Assembly: GCA_934271275.1 (NCBI GenBank)
Contig: CAKQRD010000019.1
Location: 1 to 36,456, forward strand
Source of the DNA: an uncultured Clostridia bacterium
GTDB lineage: Bacteria; Bacillota; Clostridia; Christensenellales; Borkfalkiaceae
Length of the DNA: 36,456 bases
Direction: 5' to 3'
Shown here: positions 7,044 through 16,288 of the stretch, piece after piece
How the letters are laid out: every line of letters starts with the position of its first letter
Numbering within the stretch: the stretch's first letter is position 1
Position numbers and translations under genes: made by a program
Notes under the pieces: generated by a model
What the model saw: only the letters and a program-made list of their open reading frames with translations
What the model was told of the DNA's origin: nothing
Database searches by the model: none

Positions 7044-8789
7044 TCAAATTTCCGCAACGGAAACGCTTTTTGCGTCCATTGCGTTTGTTGCCTGACTGTC
7101 AAAAACTATAATCTCGTTAACGCCCGTATGCAAAAGCGTGCCCGGAACGTATAACGTCTTTTGCGGTCCCGCGTTCGTATCGTATCGACCTATGTTAAAG
7201 CCGTTTACCGTAACGAACCCGCGCGAAAAACCGTCAAGCCGCAAAAAGGTGTCGCAGACTTTATCCGCAGTCAATTCGCCGCGATAAAAGGCGGGAACCC
7301 CGAAAGGCACTTCGACGGATTCCGAAAATACGATTTTGTCGAGATTGTCCATCGGTAACGGAACTATATTATACCCGAACAAGTTTTGTCTGCCGTGACG
7401 GATTGCCCGTACGCCCTTTTTGTCGAACATAACGTAACCGAAGTTGATTCTGCCCATGTTCTCCACCAGAACGGTCAATTCGCTTTCTTTGTCCGTTTCG
7501 GGAAGCTGAACGGCGCTTTCGTCCACACCCCTCTCGCGAACGGCGATAATTTTGCCGCCTTGCATAACTACCGCCCTGTCGTGCAAATCGTCGAGATAAA
7601 GAAGCTTTTCGACGTTCGTTGCAGCCAAACGCGTCCGATATAGAATATAGCCGTAAGCGACGCCGAATTTTTCCATATTATCGGTTACGGGCGACGTATA
7701 CTCTTTACCGATATATTTAAGGGACTCCGTAAGCGTAAGCCCCGCGGTAAAACGCACTTTTCCGTAGTCTCTTTTTTCGCTGTCATTCGCCGTTAAATCG
7801 GGAACGGAAATATACCTTTTTATCACGTTTCTTATCGCGTAATATTTTTCCGTTCTGTCGCCCGATTCGTTCAGAGGAGCGTCGTAATCGTAGCTCGTTA
7901 CCGTCGGCATATACTGACCGTCGTTGTAGTTTGCACCGTTCATAAAACCGAAATTAGTTCCGCCGAAAAACATATACAGGTTAAAGTTATATTTGTTTTT
8001 CATAACGGCGTCTATTTCCGCTTCAAGACTTTCCGCAGAACGCCTGTGGTGATTTTCGTGCCAATGGTCGAACCAACCGCACCAAAATTCCGCGCACATA
8101 GCGGGCTGTTCGGGGAAATTCGACTTTAAACCGGTCATCAAAGGTATAACGCTCGAACCGAAATTACTCATAGATAAGCAATTTTCGATTCGTCCTGCGT
8201 TCAGTCTGAAAATATCCGTCCCGTCCGAAGTGAAAAAAACGCAGTCGGGAAGATTATTTCTGAAAATATCATACAACCCGTTCAGGTACGACTTGTCGTT
8301 TCCGTAACTTCCGTACTCGTTTTCTATCTGCACCATAATAACGTTTCCGCCCTCTTCGATACAGTAAGGTCTTATCATAGGCAAGACAGTATCCAAATAC
8401 CTTTTTGCATTTTCCATAAACACGGCATTATTGCAACGAATACGCACGTCTTCGTAACGCAAAAGCCATGCGGGCAAGCCGCCCGCTTCCCATTCCGCGC
8501 AAATAAACGGACCGGGGCGCACGATAGCGTATAACCCCAGGTCCTTTGCCGTTTTAATAAAACGAATAAAATCCAAATCGCCGTCAAAGCGAAAAACGTT
8601 TTCCTGCGGCTCGTGCAGATTCCATGCAAGATACGTTTCCACGCAATTAAAACCGCATTCTTTTAGCTTTAACAAACGATCGTACCAATATTCGCGAGGC
8701 ATTCTGAAATAATGAATCGAGCCGGAGCGTATCTGAAACGCTTTTCCGTCCAATAAAAATTCGTCTTTCGTGTAATAGAATCTACTCAT
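7044..8789 (-). CDS. GH35 beta-galactosidase
   Basis: This 581-residue enzyme has a clear GH35 signature: SIHYFRMPREYW near the N-terminus, then RPGPFICAEWEAGGLPAWLL, the acid/base Glu158 in QIENEYG and the nucleophile Glu234 in MCAEFWCGW. C-terminal beta-sandwich domains include GFVTVNGFNIGRYD, as in small bacterial GH35 enzymes. It removes terminal beta-galactose, commonly beta-1,3 in this size class. No signal peptide is present, so it acts on imported oligosaccharides. Its ATG overlaps the end of the alpha/beta-hydrolase gene by 8 nt, implying coupled translation. Confidence 0.93.
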   Translation of the reverse strand: MSRFYYTKDEFLLDGKAFQIRSGSIHYFRMPREYWYDRLLKLKECGFNCVETYLAWNLHEPQENVFRFDGDLDFIRFIKTAKDLGLYAIVRPGPFICAEWEAGGLPAWLLRYEDVRIRCNNAVFMENAKRYLDTVLPMIRPYCIEEGGNVIMVQIENEYGSYGNDKSYLNGLYDIFRNNLPDCVFFTSDGTDIFRLNAGRIENCLSMSNFGSSVIPLMTGLKSNFPEQPAMCAEFWCGWFDHWHENHHRRSAESLEAEIDAVMKNKYNFNLYMFFGGTNFGFMNGANYNDGQYMPTVTSYDYDAPLNESGDRTEKYYAIRNVIKRYISVPDLTANDSEKRDYGKVRFTAGLTLTESLKYIGKEYTSPVTDNMEKFGVAYGYILYRTRLAATNVEKLLYLDDLHDRAVVMQGGKIIAVRERGVDESAVQLPETDKESELTVLVENMGRINFGYVMFDKKGVRAIRHGRQNLFGYNIVPLPMDNLDKIVFSESVEVPFGVPAFYRGELTADKVCDTFLRLDGFSRGFVTVNGFNIGRYDTNAGPQKTLYVPGTLLHTGVNEIIVFDSQATNAMDAKSVSVAEI

Positions 8790-9597
8790 TGTTTTCGTCC
8801 TCGAAAAAAGGAATTAAAATCTTTTCGTCGTTTTCGATTTTACGTAAATTTTCCAAAGAAGAACCGACTATTTCGGAAGAATACACCTCCGCGCGCTTGC
8901 AATCCTCTCCCGATACGTTGCCGAACGAGTGGGGATGATGATCTGCGCCGTGTTTAACGTAATATATGAATCCTTCTATATGGTTTTTAATACAATAGCT
9001 AATCATTTTCTGCGAATTTGCGCTGAAAGAAACAACCTTATCCGCGTCGCCCGCGACCAATAACGTAGGAATTTTTAACCGAAAATAGTCGTCGAGGCAC
9101 TCTACGGGATATTTGTCGTACGTTTCGTATTCGTAATCGGATTTAAAGCCGTATTCTTTCGCGACTTGTTCCCGCAGAAGCCGTTCTCCGAATTGCTCTT
9201 CCTTTCTCGGCCAGGATCTTAAATCTAATACAGGTGCGTCGAAATACGCCTTTTTCACGCATTCCGGATGAGCGATTGCAAAATTAAACGCATACAATCC
9301 CCCTCGCGAAAAACCTATTATATACCCTTTTTCATTCAAAAACGGATAGCGCCGTAAAAGTTCGCGATAAAATTTGTACATTAGTTCTATCGACTTCGGG
9401 CTTCCGTATCGATCGGAAACGGCGTAATATACCCTCGTATACCCGCGCTCGCATAATTTTCTCTCCAAAGCGTCGAACGCATAAAAAAATTCGGTTTTCC
9501 AAAGCCATTTTCCGTTAGGCTTCGGCGGCAAAATCACCGTCGCGGCGAAACCTTCCACCTCGAAGCGTTCCGTTATATAATCCTGTTTAACTTCCAT
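8782..9597 (-). CDS. Alpha/beta-hydrolase, probable esterase
   Basis: The 271-residue protein shows the alpha/beta-hydrolase elbow GFSRGG (Ser97), a candidate acid in VAGDADKVV (Asp184 or Asp186) and a His in HGADHHPH (residues 217-223). It has no signal peptide or lid domain that I can recognise. In this setting, between GH35 and the SGNH-GH110 fusion, an acyl-sugar esterase that clears substituents before exo-glycosidases act is the likeliest role. A general serine esterase or peptidase of the same fold cannot be excluded. The ATG overlaps the upstream gene's end by 11 nt. Confidence 0.8.
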   Translation of the reverse strand: MEVKQDYITERFEVEGFAATVILPPKPNGKWLWKTEFFYAFDALERKLCERGYTRVYYAVSDRYGSPKSIELMYKFYRELLRRYPFLNEKGYIIGFSRGGLYAFNFAIAHPECVKKAYFDAPVLDLRSWPRKEEQFGERLLREQVAKEYGFKSDYEYETYDKYPVECLDDYFRLKIPTLLVAGDADKVVSFSANSQKMISYCIKNHIEGFIYYVKHGADHHPHSFGNVSGEDCKRAEVYSSEIVGSSLENLRKIENDEKILIPFFEDENNE

Positions 9598-11875
9598 AAA
9601 TATTTCCTTTTTCGATAAGGTTTTCTACGCGATGCGTTTTTATTTTCAGCGGGCAATGAGATACGTTGTTTTCTATCCGCAGATTTTGCGTGTATTTTAC
9701 GTCTATCGCATACGCTCCGCACGGTAAATTTATAAACCGATTTCCTTCTATAACTAATTTTTTATGAACGCATTCTTCGGACTCTTTATCCATTACCTGC
9801 GGATTAACCTGTATAATCGGGACGTTTCGTCCGCGGGAATAGCCGTAGCCGCTTTCGATAACCGCGTTATTCTTAAAAGCAACGTCCGCAGTATATCCCG
9901 ACTCAAACCAAAAATTGCAATCGTCTTCTATATAAAGCGCGCTTCCGCCGAGTCTGTAAAAAACGTTGTTCTCTATACGCGTTTTACGGCGCGTCGCGCA
10001 CAAAATACCCCTGCTCATAGAGGGTCCGAAAAAATTATTTCTTATCAGAAGTTCCGGCGTCCAGGTTGCGTTCTCCGCATAATCGCCCGCTTCCGCGGCA
10101 ATTTCTTCTTCGGTTACGACTTCAATCTCGTTATCCGAAATTTTCTTAAACGTTTTTACGGTCGCGCTTGCGTACGGAATAAGAGTATTTCGGTTTACGA
10201 AGTCCAAAACGTCGCCCGTTTCAACAGCCTGAAAACCGCGACTGTACGGATTTTTAAACCGTAAAAGCAATTTCGCCCCTTGCTTTTTTACAATCTGCAA
10301 GTACGTTCCGTGTACGTTTATAAAGTCGTCGTGACCGCCTGCAAGACGACAGTTTTCAAAAACGAGTCGCCCTCTGCAACCGGACACTTGAAAAAAGTCC
10401 GCGTTACTTGCTATCGTTCTTCCTTCTTTCGGCAATATTTTAACGTTTTTATAGGTTACGTTATCGCAAAATTGCGCTAAAATTCCCAAGCCGTGCATCG
10501 CTCTTATCGTTACGTTTTCCATACGGACGTTTTTGCACCGCTCGAAAAATCCGCCCAACTGCTCGCGCAAGGTCAGTCGGCTTTGAACCGTTGCCCCAAC
10601 GGGGAAAAAGGCTTTTTTATCCTTCAACAGAACTTTGATTTTTCGCCCGTCTACGCGTTCTATCTTGGCAAACTCGCCTACGCAAGGCATTTTGTGCATA
10701 GAATCAGAGTCCATCATCTGAGTTCTGTCGGTAACCGGATCTTTGAACATCGATATACATCTCGCGTCGCGGTAGTCGTGCGACCAAAAATATTCGCCGT
10801 CCGCTCGCTTTTCCCCGCGCCATATAAGCCTGTCTCCGTCGATATCGAAAAAACTATCCTTAGCGCATTCGATTAAATATTCACCCTCCGACAAGGAAGA
10901 AAGAATTGTAAATTCGCTCATCGTCGGGCGAGCGTAATCTATTGTAAGATTTTTAAGTGTTACGTTCTCGCAACGGTCGAAAACAAACGGCGTAGATATG
11001 CCGTGAACAACGATTTTTGAGTTGTTGCCGTCTATAACGACATTTTTTTTGCCTTTCAAAAATAGCGCCACGGGGCGTTCGCCTTCGGGGTTTTCCTCAA
11101 AAGAAGCGGTGTTGCTGCAATAATAACCGAAAACGTGAAGGCAATCGTCCGTCCACACGTCGATCGTGCAATTTTCGGGTAAAATTATCTTATCTCCGTT
11201 TTTCGCATTTTGACAGCGTGAAATCAACTCTTCCGCGGTAATCGCCTTTAACGGCTCGCCGCGCATCGCTCGCAGAATATGTTGCGCGTATACTCTGTGT
11301 CCGAAAAGGGTGGGATGCACTCCGTCGAACATATACTTTTCCCTTTGCCTCTCGTCGTGTACGTCAACAGGATACTTTTCCCCGTCGATCGAAACAAGTC
11401 CGTACTTTTCCGCTTTTTTAGTTATTGCTTTCCGATAATCTTTTAAAGTATACCCTGCCGCGTTTTTCTCTTCGTTAGCTCTCGGCAAAGGAGTAACCGC
11501 GTAAATCGAAGCGGAAGGATTACGCTCTTTTATGGTTCTGAACACAATATCCGCCGCCCCGTAAAAAGATATATCGCGCTCGTCCGAATATTCTCCTAAC
11601 GGCACGTTAGTTCCGTAATCGTTTGTCCCCGCGCAAATAAGTATCACGTCGCCCGTTTCAAATTTTTCACATTGTTCGGAAAGAGAAAGCTCTCCCTTAA
11701 CAGACGACAGCGAACTGTACGAAACGCCGTTTACGCCGTGATTTACAAGGTCGCAACGTAAAGCGTCCGCCAGCAATTCCGAAAAATCAGGTTTAGCCAC
11801 GCTGGACGGGCAAAAGTCTTGCGGCGCGGTATACGTTCCCTTGACTATGGAATCTCCTATTACTACAAGTTTCAT
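9587..11875 (-). CDS. Fusion of SGNH esterase (N-terminus) and GH110-like beta-helix alpha-galactosidase (C-terminus)
   Basis: A 762-residue two-domain protein. Residues 1-205 are an SGNH hydrolase: VVIGDSIVKG (Ser9), AGTNDYG (Asn85) and DGVHPT (Asp184, His187). From ~210 on it is a right-handed parallel beta-helix resembling GH110 (alpha-1,3-galactosidases active on blood-group B and alpha-Gal termini): IDGNNSKIVVHG, ENVTLKNLTIDYARP, GGHDDFINVHGTYLQI, GILCATRRKTRIENN and WFESG. Asp493, Asp516 and Asp517 have the spacing I recall for the acidic triad of characterised GH110 enzymes. It has no signal peptide. A strong GGGAGG precedes the ATG, which shares one base with the TAA of the GH43 gene (TAATG). 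Fold is well supported; the GH110 label rests on motif memory. Confidence 0.75.
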   Translation of the reverse strand: MKLVVIGDSIVKGTYTAPQDFCPSSVAKPDFSELLADALRCDLVNHGVNGVSYSSLSSVKGELSLSEQCEKFETGDVILICAGTNDYGTNVPLGEYSDERDISFYGAADIVFRTIKERNPSASIYAVTPLPRANEEKNAAGYTLKDYRKAITKKAEKYGLVSIDGEKYPVDVHDERQREKYMFDGVHPTLFGHRVYAQHILRAMRGEPLKAITAEELISRCQNAKNGDKIILPENCTIDVWTDDCLHVFGYYCSNTASFEENPEGERPVALFLKGKKNVVIDGNNSKIVVHGISTPFVFDRCENVTLKNLTIDYARPTMSEFTILSSLSEGEYLIECAKDSFFDIDGDRLIWRGEKRADGEYFWSHDYRDARCISMFKDPVTDRTQMMDSDSMHKMPCVGEFAKIERVDGRKIKVLLKDKKAFFPVGATVQSRLTLREQLGGFFERCKNVRMENVTIRAMHGLGILAQFCDNVTYKNVKILPKEGRTIASNADFFQVSGCRGRLVFENCRLAGGHDDFINVHGTYLQIVKKQGAKLLLRFKNPYSRGFQAVETGDVLDFVNRNTLIPYASATVKTFKKISDNEIEVVTEEEIAAEAGDYAENATWTPELLIRNNFFGPSMSRGILCATRRKTRIENNVFYRLGGSALYIEDDCNFWFESGYTADVAFKNNAVIESGYGYSRGRNVPIIQVNPQVMDKESEECVHKKLVIEGNRFINLPCGAYAIDVKYTQNLRIENNVSHCPLKIKTHRVENLIEKGNIYGS

Positions 11876-13380
11876 TATTCTTCCTCCCGATATTCCTTAT
11901 CGTCGAGCATTTTTCCGAACGCGGCAAAATCGATTAAACCCGTACGCGGAATTTCCGCGCGATTAACTATCGTCAGCCTTAATTTACGGCACAATTTCAA
12001 TTCAAAAGCCTGATAATCTATATTCATATCCTTCTCGTTTCGGCTTTTGTCCACGAGGACTACCCATTGTCCGTCGCATAGTCCCTCAACGACGTATTTT
12101 ACGGGTACGGGCAAAACCCCTTTCGCGTAATCCAACGCCAACTCCCGCCAGAAAATACGCACCGAACCAACGGCAAAAACTCCCATCAGATCGAATTCTA
12201 TCCACGGTCTTTCGTCTTCGTCGTCCGGCTCCCAGTAAGAAAGATTGTTTTCGTCCGCGGCATAAAGCGCCTCTCTGCCTTCTTTACAAGAGGAAGCGAC
12301 GGGGCGTATCCCGCCCGTCAGAGAACAGTATCCGGGCGAATTCCCTTTCAGCGGATCGGATATATACCCCGGAACATACTGCGGCGTATCGGTTACGCCG
12401 AAAGGACAGTATAACTCGCCGTTTTCGTCCACCGCTACCAAATCCATTCCGATTCTTCTTTCGTACTTGTGCATATACGGCGTGGCAATCGTATAAAACG
12501 CCCACAGCGTTCCGTTCGGACCGTGTTCCACGCAACCGTGTCCCGCGCCGGTGACCATTCCGTGCCTGTGCGCCGTCAAAGGATTTCTTTTTTGACATTT
12601 AAACCCCGTCAAAGGAGATTCGTCGGAATAATATACAGCCATACAATAAGAAGCGTCGCAAGTATCGGGAGCCGTATAAATCAAATAATATCTCCCGTTA
12701 TGCTTCAATAAATGAGGTCCCTCGCACCAGCCGTACGTCAACGCCTGATTATGTAAGCCGTGCCGCTCCCAAGGCTTAACGCGGGGATTCATTTTAATAA
12801 GCTCGACGGGTCCGCGTATAACGCGCCGAGGATTTTCGTAGTCTAATTCGTAACCGACTATGCTGCATGAAAAGCCCATACAATTATCTTTTGACGGACT
12901 GTTTATATAGCCGTATAAATAAAGCCTGTCGCCCTCCGTAAACAAACATGGATCGATTAACACGAACTCCTCTCCGTCGGGCATAATAAACTTGCCGAGC
13001 TCGCCGAACGGTCCCAACGGATCATCGGAAACGTATAGCCCGCAAAGCCACGACGTCATTAAAAACTTATTTTTCCACTTAGTTATACACGGACTGTATT
13101 TGAGATTATACGGCTCGGTGCGAACGTGCTTCCAACTTTCAAAATCCTCCGTAACCCAAGCCATGCCGTAACTCGGATATAAATACCATTTGTTATCGTG
13201 ATAAAACACCGTGGGGTCGCTGATAGACCGATAATCTTTACTCTTGACCGAAGCGGGCTTGTCGTTATAATTAAACTTTTTCTCCGCCGTTTTCATCCAA
13301 TCGTCCGTACCTCTCGGAATGTTCGGCAACGCCAACGGATTCGTAAAAGTGTGCAAAGCTTCCTTCTCATTGTAATTCAT
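11875..13380 (-). CDS. GH43-clan five-bladed beta-propeller glycosidase with C-terminal F5/8-type domain
   Basis: The 501-residue protein has the GH43 acidic triad in order: Asp55 in SISDPTVFY (base), Asp143 in VLIDPCLF (pKa modulator) and Glu220 in GWCEGPHLL (acid). Residues ~365-490 look like a discoidin (F5/8 type C, CBM32-like) beta-sandwich, with WIEFDLMG and AVGSVRIFWRE. GH43 enzymes act on arabinose, xylose or galactose linkages; the subfamily is not assigned here. There is no signal peptide. The start has GGAG about 8 nt upstream. It lies between LacZ-type GH2 and the SGNH-GH110 fusion. Confidence 0.87.
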   Translation of the reverse strand: MNYNEKEALHTFTNPLALPNIPRGTDDWMKTAEKKFNYNDKPASVKSKDYRSISDPTVFYHDNKWYLYPSYGMAWVTEDFESWKHVRTEPYNLKYSPCITKWKNKFLMTSWLCGLYVSDDPLGPFGELGKFIMPDGEEFVLIDPCLFTEGDRLYLYGYINSPSKDNCMGFSCSIVGYELDYENPRRVIRGPVELIKMNPRVKPWERHGLHNQALTYGWCEGPHLLKHNGRYYLIYTAPDTCDASYCMAVYYSDESPLTGFKCQKRNPLTAHRHGMVTGAGHGCVEHGPNGTLWAFYTIATPYMHKYERRIGMDLVAVDENGELYCPFGVTDTPQYVPGYISDPLKGNSPGYCSLTGGIRPVASSCKEGREALYAADENNLSYWEPDDEDERPWIEFDLMGVFAVGSVRIFWRELALDYAKGVLPVPVKYVVEGLCDGQWVVLVDKSRNEKDMNIDYQAFELKLCRKLRLTIVNRAEIPRTGLIDFAAFGKMLDDKEYREEE

Positions 13381-13402
13381 TCTTTTTGCTCCGTTCTTTC
13401 GT

Positions 13403-16276
13403 CTACAAAATCAAGTCGAAATCAAAGTTTATATTTTCTTCGTTAATCTGATATTTTTCGTTTAGTTCGGGTCCGCAGGAAGCGCTTCCTATTCCCCTCA
13501 TACGGTAGTCTACGTTCAGCACGGTATCTTTTTTCTTTTTCATAAGATGCAGATGCGTGGGATAATCACGCACTTTGCATGGCGCAAGAGAAAAGGAGTA
13601 ATCCTTATCTGAAAACACTTTTATTTTCCCGTTTCTGCCGGATAAAACTACTTCGCGGGTATTAACGTGGCTGCCGCCTTCCTGCGGTTTGACGTAATAA
13701 ACGAACATATCCTTGATCTTTTTCTCGTATCTGCTCACGACGCCGCATAGCTTTTTATCTTCGTAGGTTTCTTCTTCGCCTCTTCCGAAATAACCGCAAC
13801 GCTCGAAGCCGTCCGTTAAAGAAAATTCAAACCCGAAACGCGTAAGCATATCCTTTAACCCGCCGAAAATCTGTTTTGCATTTAAATGGACGTGAATTCT
13901 GTCGTTATAAAAGACGTAAACAATATTTACCAGCAATTTATATTCGTAAGAGGGCAATGCGTACACTCCGCTTACGCGAACTTCGTTTTCGCCGCAAGCA
14001 ACCTTTTTTGCAAAAAATTTCGCGTGCTTGACAAAATCGGACAACCGATATTTATTTCCGTCGCCCGTAACGTTATTAAACCTTACGTCGTTATCCAGAA
14101 ACGCTCTGTTGATTTTTAACTCCGTCGGTTCTTTCAACAGCTCGACGCCGCTCCTGCGAATCGAAGAAAGCATCCCTTTTTCTATAAGTATTTCCGTTTG
14201 CGGAAGTTCCGCTTTTGCGTCACGGTCGCCTAAATCCGTAATTCTTACGCGGGTATAATCGCTTTTAAGCGGCAGCTCGTAACGGTCGCTTAAAAGGAAC
14301 TGCCTTTTGGCGATAACGTGAGAACCTTTTCCAAAAACAAACGTTACCGTAGAATAATCGTGAATAAACGCGCTTAAATCGAGAGAAAACTTTTTGGTCT
14401 TTCTCGGCAATATATCTCTTATATCCAAAAGCGACTCATATACCTTTTCGCCGTTTATCTCTACCGTATATCTGCACGTTATCCCGTTAAGCGAAATAAA
14501 ATCGTATCGGTTTGTCAGCAAAAACTCTTCGCCCTGCTTTTCCATATAAATCGGCGCGTAAGCCTCTTTGACTTCTTTTATTGCCGAATGCAAAAATTTT
14601 CTGTCCGCGTCTACGATTCCGTCTAAACAACGGTTGCCGGAATCGGGAAAAGCCTCGCTGTCTCCTCCGTATAAATATTTGTTCCCCTTTTTTACGACGT
14701 GGTCGCACCATTCCCATATAAAGCCGCCCAAGAAGCCGTCGTATCGATAGAACGTATTCGTATAATCCGCCACGTCGCCGCAGGAATTTGCCGATGCGTG
14801 CGAATATTCGCATAGTACGAACGGAATTTTACAATCCTCGCTTTTCAATACTTCCTCGCACATATCGAACGAAGGATACATCAGCGAATAAACGTCCACT
14901 TCCTTTACGTCGAAATTATACCCCGTCGGACGAACTAATCTCGATTGCTCGTAATGGACGGGACGATTATCGACTTTTTTCAGATACTCCGAACTTTTTA
15001 CGAAATTTTCACCCCAAGCCGCCTCGTTTCCCAAAGACCACATAACGACGGACGCTCTGTTTTTATCTCTTTCGTACATATTGCGCATACGATTGAGGAA
15101 CTGCTCGGTATAAAAGGCGGAATTTGCGATACGGCTTCTGTATACGGCGCAATCTTTTCCGAAATTAGAAAACCCGTCGCCGTGCGCTTCTATATCGCTT
15201 TCTTCCATAAGATATATGCCGTATTTATCGCAAAGCTTGGGTAAAACGGCTGTCGGCATATAGTGAGATGTTCTTATGGCGTTAATGTTGTGCTTGCGCA
15301 TAATCTTCAAATCTTTCTGCACGTCCGCGAGCGTATCTACCGCGCCGTTTATCGTTGCGCTGTGTCTGTTTACGCCTTTAAACTTGACGGGAACGCCGTT
15401 TATTTTATACACTCTCCCGTCTATCGAAATCTCTCTGAACCCCGCATAGTCTTCTATGCGTTCGTCTAAATATCGAATACGAACCTTATACAAAGCGGGC
15501 GTTTCCGCCGTCCAGAGTTTTACGTTTTCAATAACGAAAGACGTTTCTTTACCGGTCGCCGTCGCGATTTTCTTTTTCCCGAACCAAAGTTGTACGGTCA
15601 AATCTTTATCGCTTCGGACGGTAAGTTCGCCCTGTGTTCCGTTAACGCGCGAGGTAAACGAGTAGTCCGTAAAATGCCCCGCGGGGCGGCGCAACATATA
15701 AACGTCCCTGAAAATGCCCGAATGACGGAACTTGTCCTGATCTTCTATAAAGGTAGACGCGCACCATTTGAAAACTATAACCCTGATTCCGTTTTTGCCG
15801 ACGTGCAAAGCTTCGGTAACGTCGAACTCGTAAGTTAAATGCGAGCCTGTGGCGTACCCGATTTCCTTGCCGTTTACGAACAAGAAATACGCGCTGTCCA
15901 CGCCCTCGAAAACGAGATAGTACTTACCCTTTTTTTCCGCTAAACAATACTCCGTGTAATAGGTCGCGCACGGATTTTCCACGTCGATAAACGGAGGGTC
16001 GTACGGAACGGGATAATTTATATTCGTGTATTGCTCCACGTCGAAGCCCAGCTTTTGCCAACACGACGGCACGGAAACGGAAAGTTCGGGTATTTCGCTT
16101 TCCGCTTCTTTGACGTAGTGCGGATAATATTTGAATTTCCATTGCGTTAAAAGATCGACGCGATCGGACTTTCCTTTGTCGATTCCGTCGTAATAATCGC
16201 TTGCGGGTATATAATAACTTCTGAACGGTTGCGCGCCGACGTAAGCGGTTGCGCTTTCCAATAAACCAAGATCCAT
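13403..16276 (-). CDS. GH2 beta-galactosidase, LacZ type
   Basis: 957 residues with the full LacZ layout: jelly roll (~45-200, with LFVNGKEIGYATGSHL), Ig-like, TIM barrel (~295-580), Ig-like, and a long C-terminal beta-galactosidase small-chain-like domain (~690-950). The acid/base is Glu418 in VVMWSLGNEAAWG and the nucleophile Glu490 in FVLCEYSHASANS, the classic LacZ spacing. It is cytoplasmic. The ATG lies 12 nt after the GH20 stop and has no visible SD; no other in-frame start preserves the N-terminal YYIPAS motif, so expression probably depends on re-initiation. It releases beta-galactose from imported oligosaccharides. Confidence 0.92.
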   Translation of the reverse strand: MDLGLLESATAYVGAQPFRSYYIPASDYYDGIDKGKSDRVDLLTQWKFKYYPHYVKEAESEIPELSVSVPSCWQKLGFDVEQYTNINYPVPYDPPFIDVENPCATYYTEYCLAEKKGKYYLVFEGVDSAYFLFVNGKEIGYATGSHLTYEFDVTEALHVGKNGIRVIVFKWCASTFIEDQDKFRHSGIFRDVYMLRRPAGHFTDYSFTSRVNGTQGELTVRSDKDLTVQLWFGKKKIATATGKETSFVIENVKLWTAETPALYKVRIRYLDERIEDYAGFREISIDGRVYKINGVPVKFKGVNRHSATINGAVDTLADVQKDLKIMRKHNINAIRTSHYMPTAVLPKLCDKYGIYLMEESDIEAHGDGFSNFGKDCAVYRSRIANSAFYTEQFLNRMRNMYERDKNRASVVMWSLGNEAAWGENFVKSSEYLKKVDNRPVHYEQSRLVRPTGYNFDVKEVDVYSLMYPSFDMCEEVLKSEDCKIPFVLCEYSHASANSCGDVADYTNTFYRYDGFLGGFIWEWCDHVVKKGNKYLYGGDSEAFPDSGNRCLDGIVDADRKFLHSAIKEVKEAYAPIYMEKQGEEFLLTNRYDFISLNGITCRYTVEINGEKVYESLLDIRDILPRKTKKFSLDLSAFIHDYSTVTFVFGKGSHVIAKRQFLLSDRYELPLKSDYTRVRITDLGDRDAKAELPQTEILIEKGMLSSIRRSGVELLKEPTELKINRAFLDNDVRFNNVTGDGNKYRLSDFVKHAKFFAKKVACGENEVRVSGVYALPSYEYKLLVNIVYVFYNDRIHVHLNAKQIFGGLKDMLTRFGFEFSLTDGFERCGYFGRGEEETYEDKKLCGVVSRYEKKIKDMFVYYVKPQEGGSHVNTREVVLSGRNGKIKVFSDKDYSFSLAPCKVRDYPTHLHLMKKKKDTVLNVDYRMRGIGSASCGPELNEKYQINEENINFDFDLIL

Positions 16277-16288
16277 ATTTTTATATAA

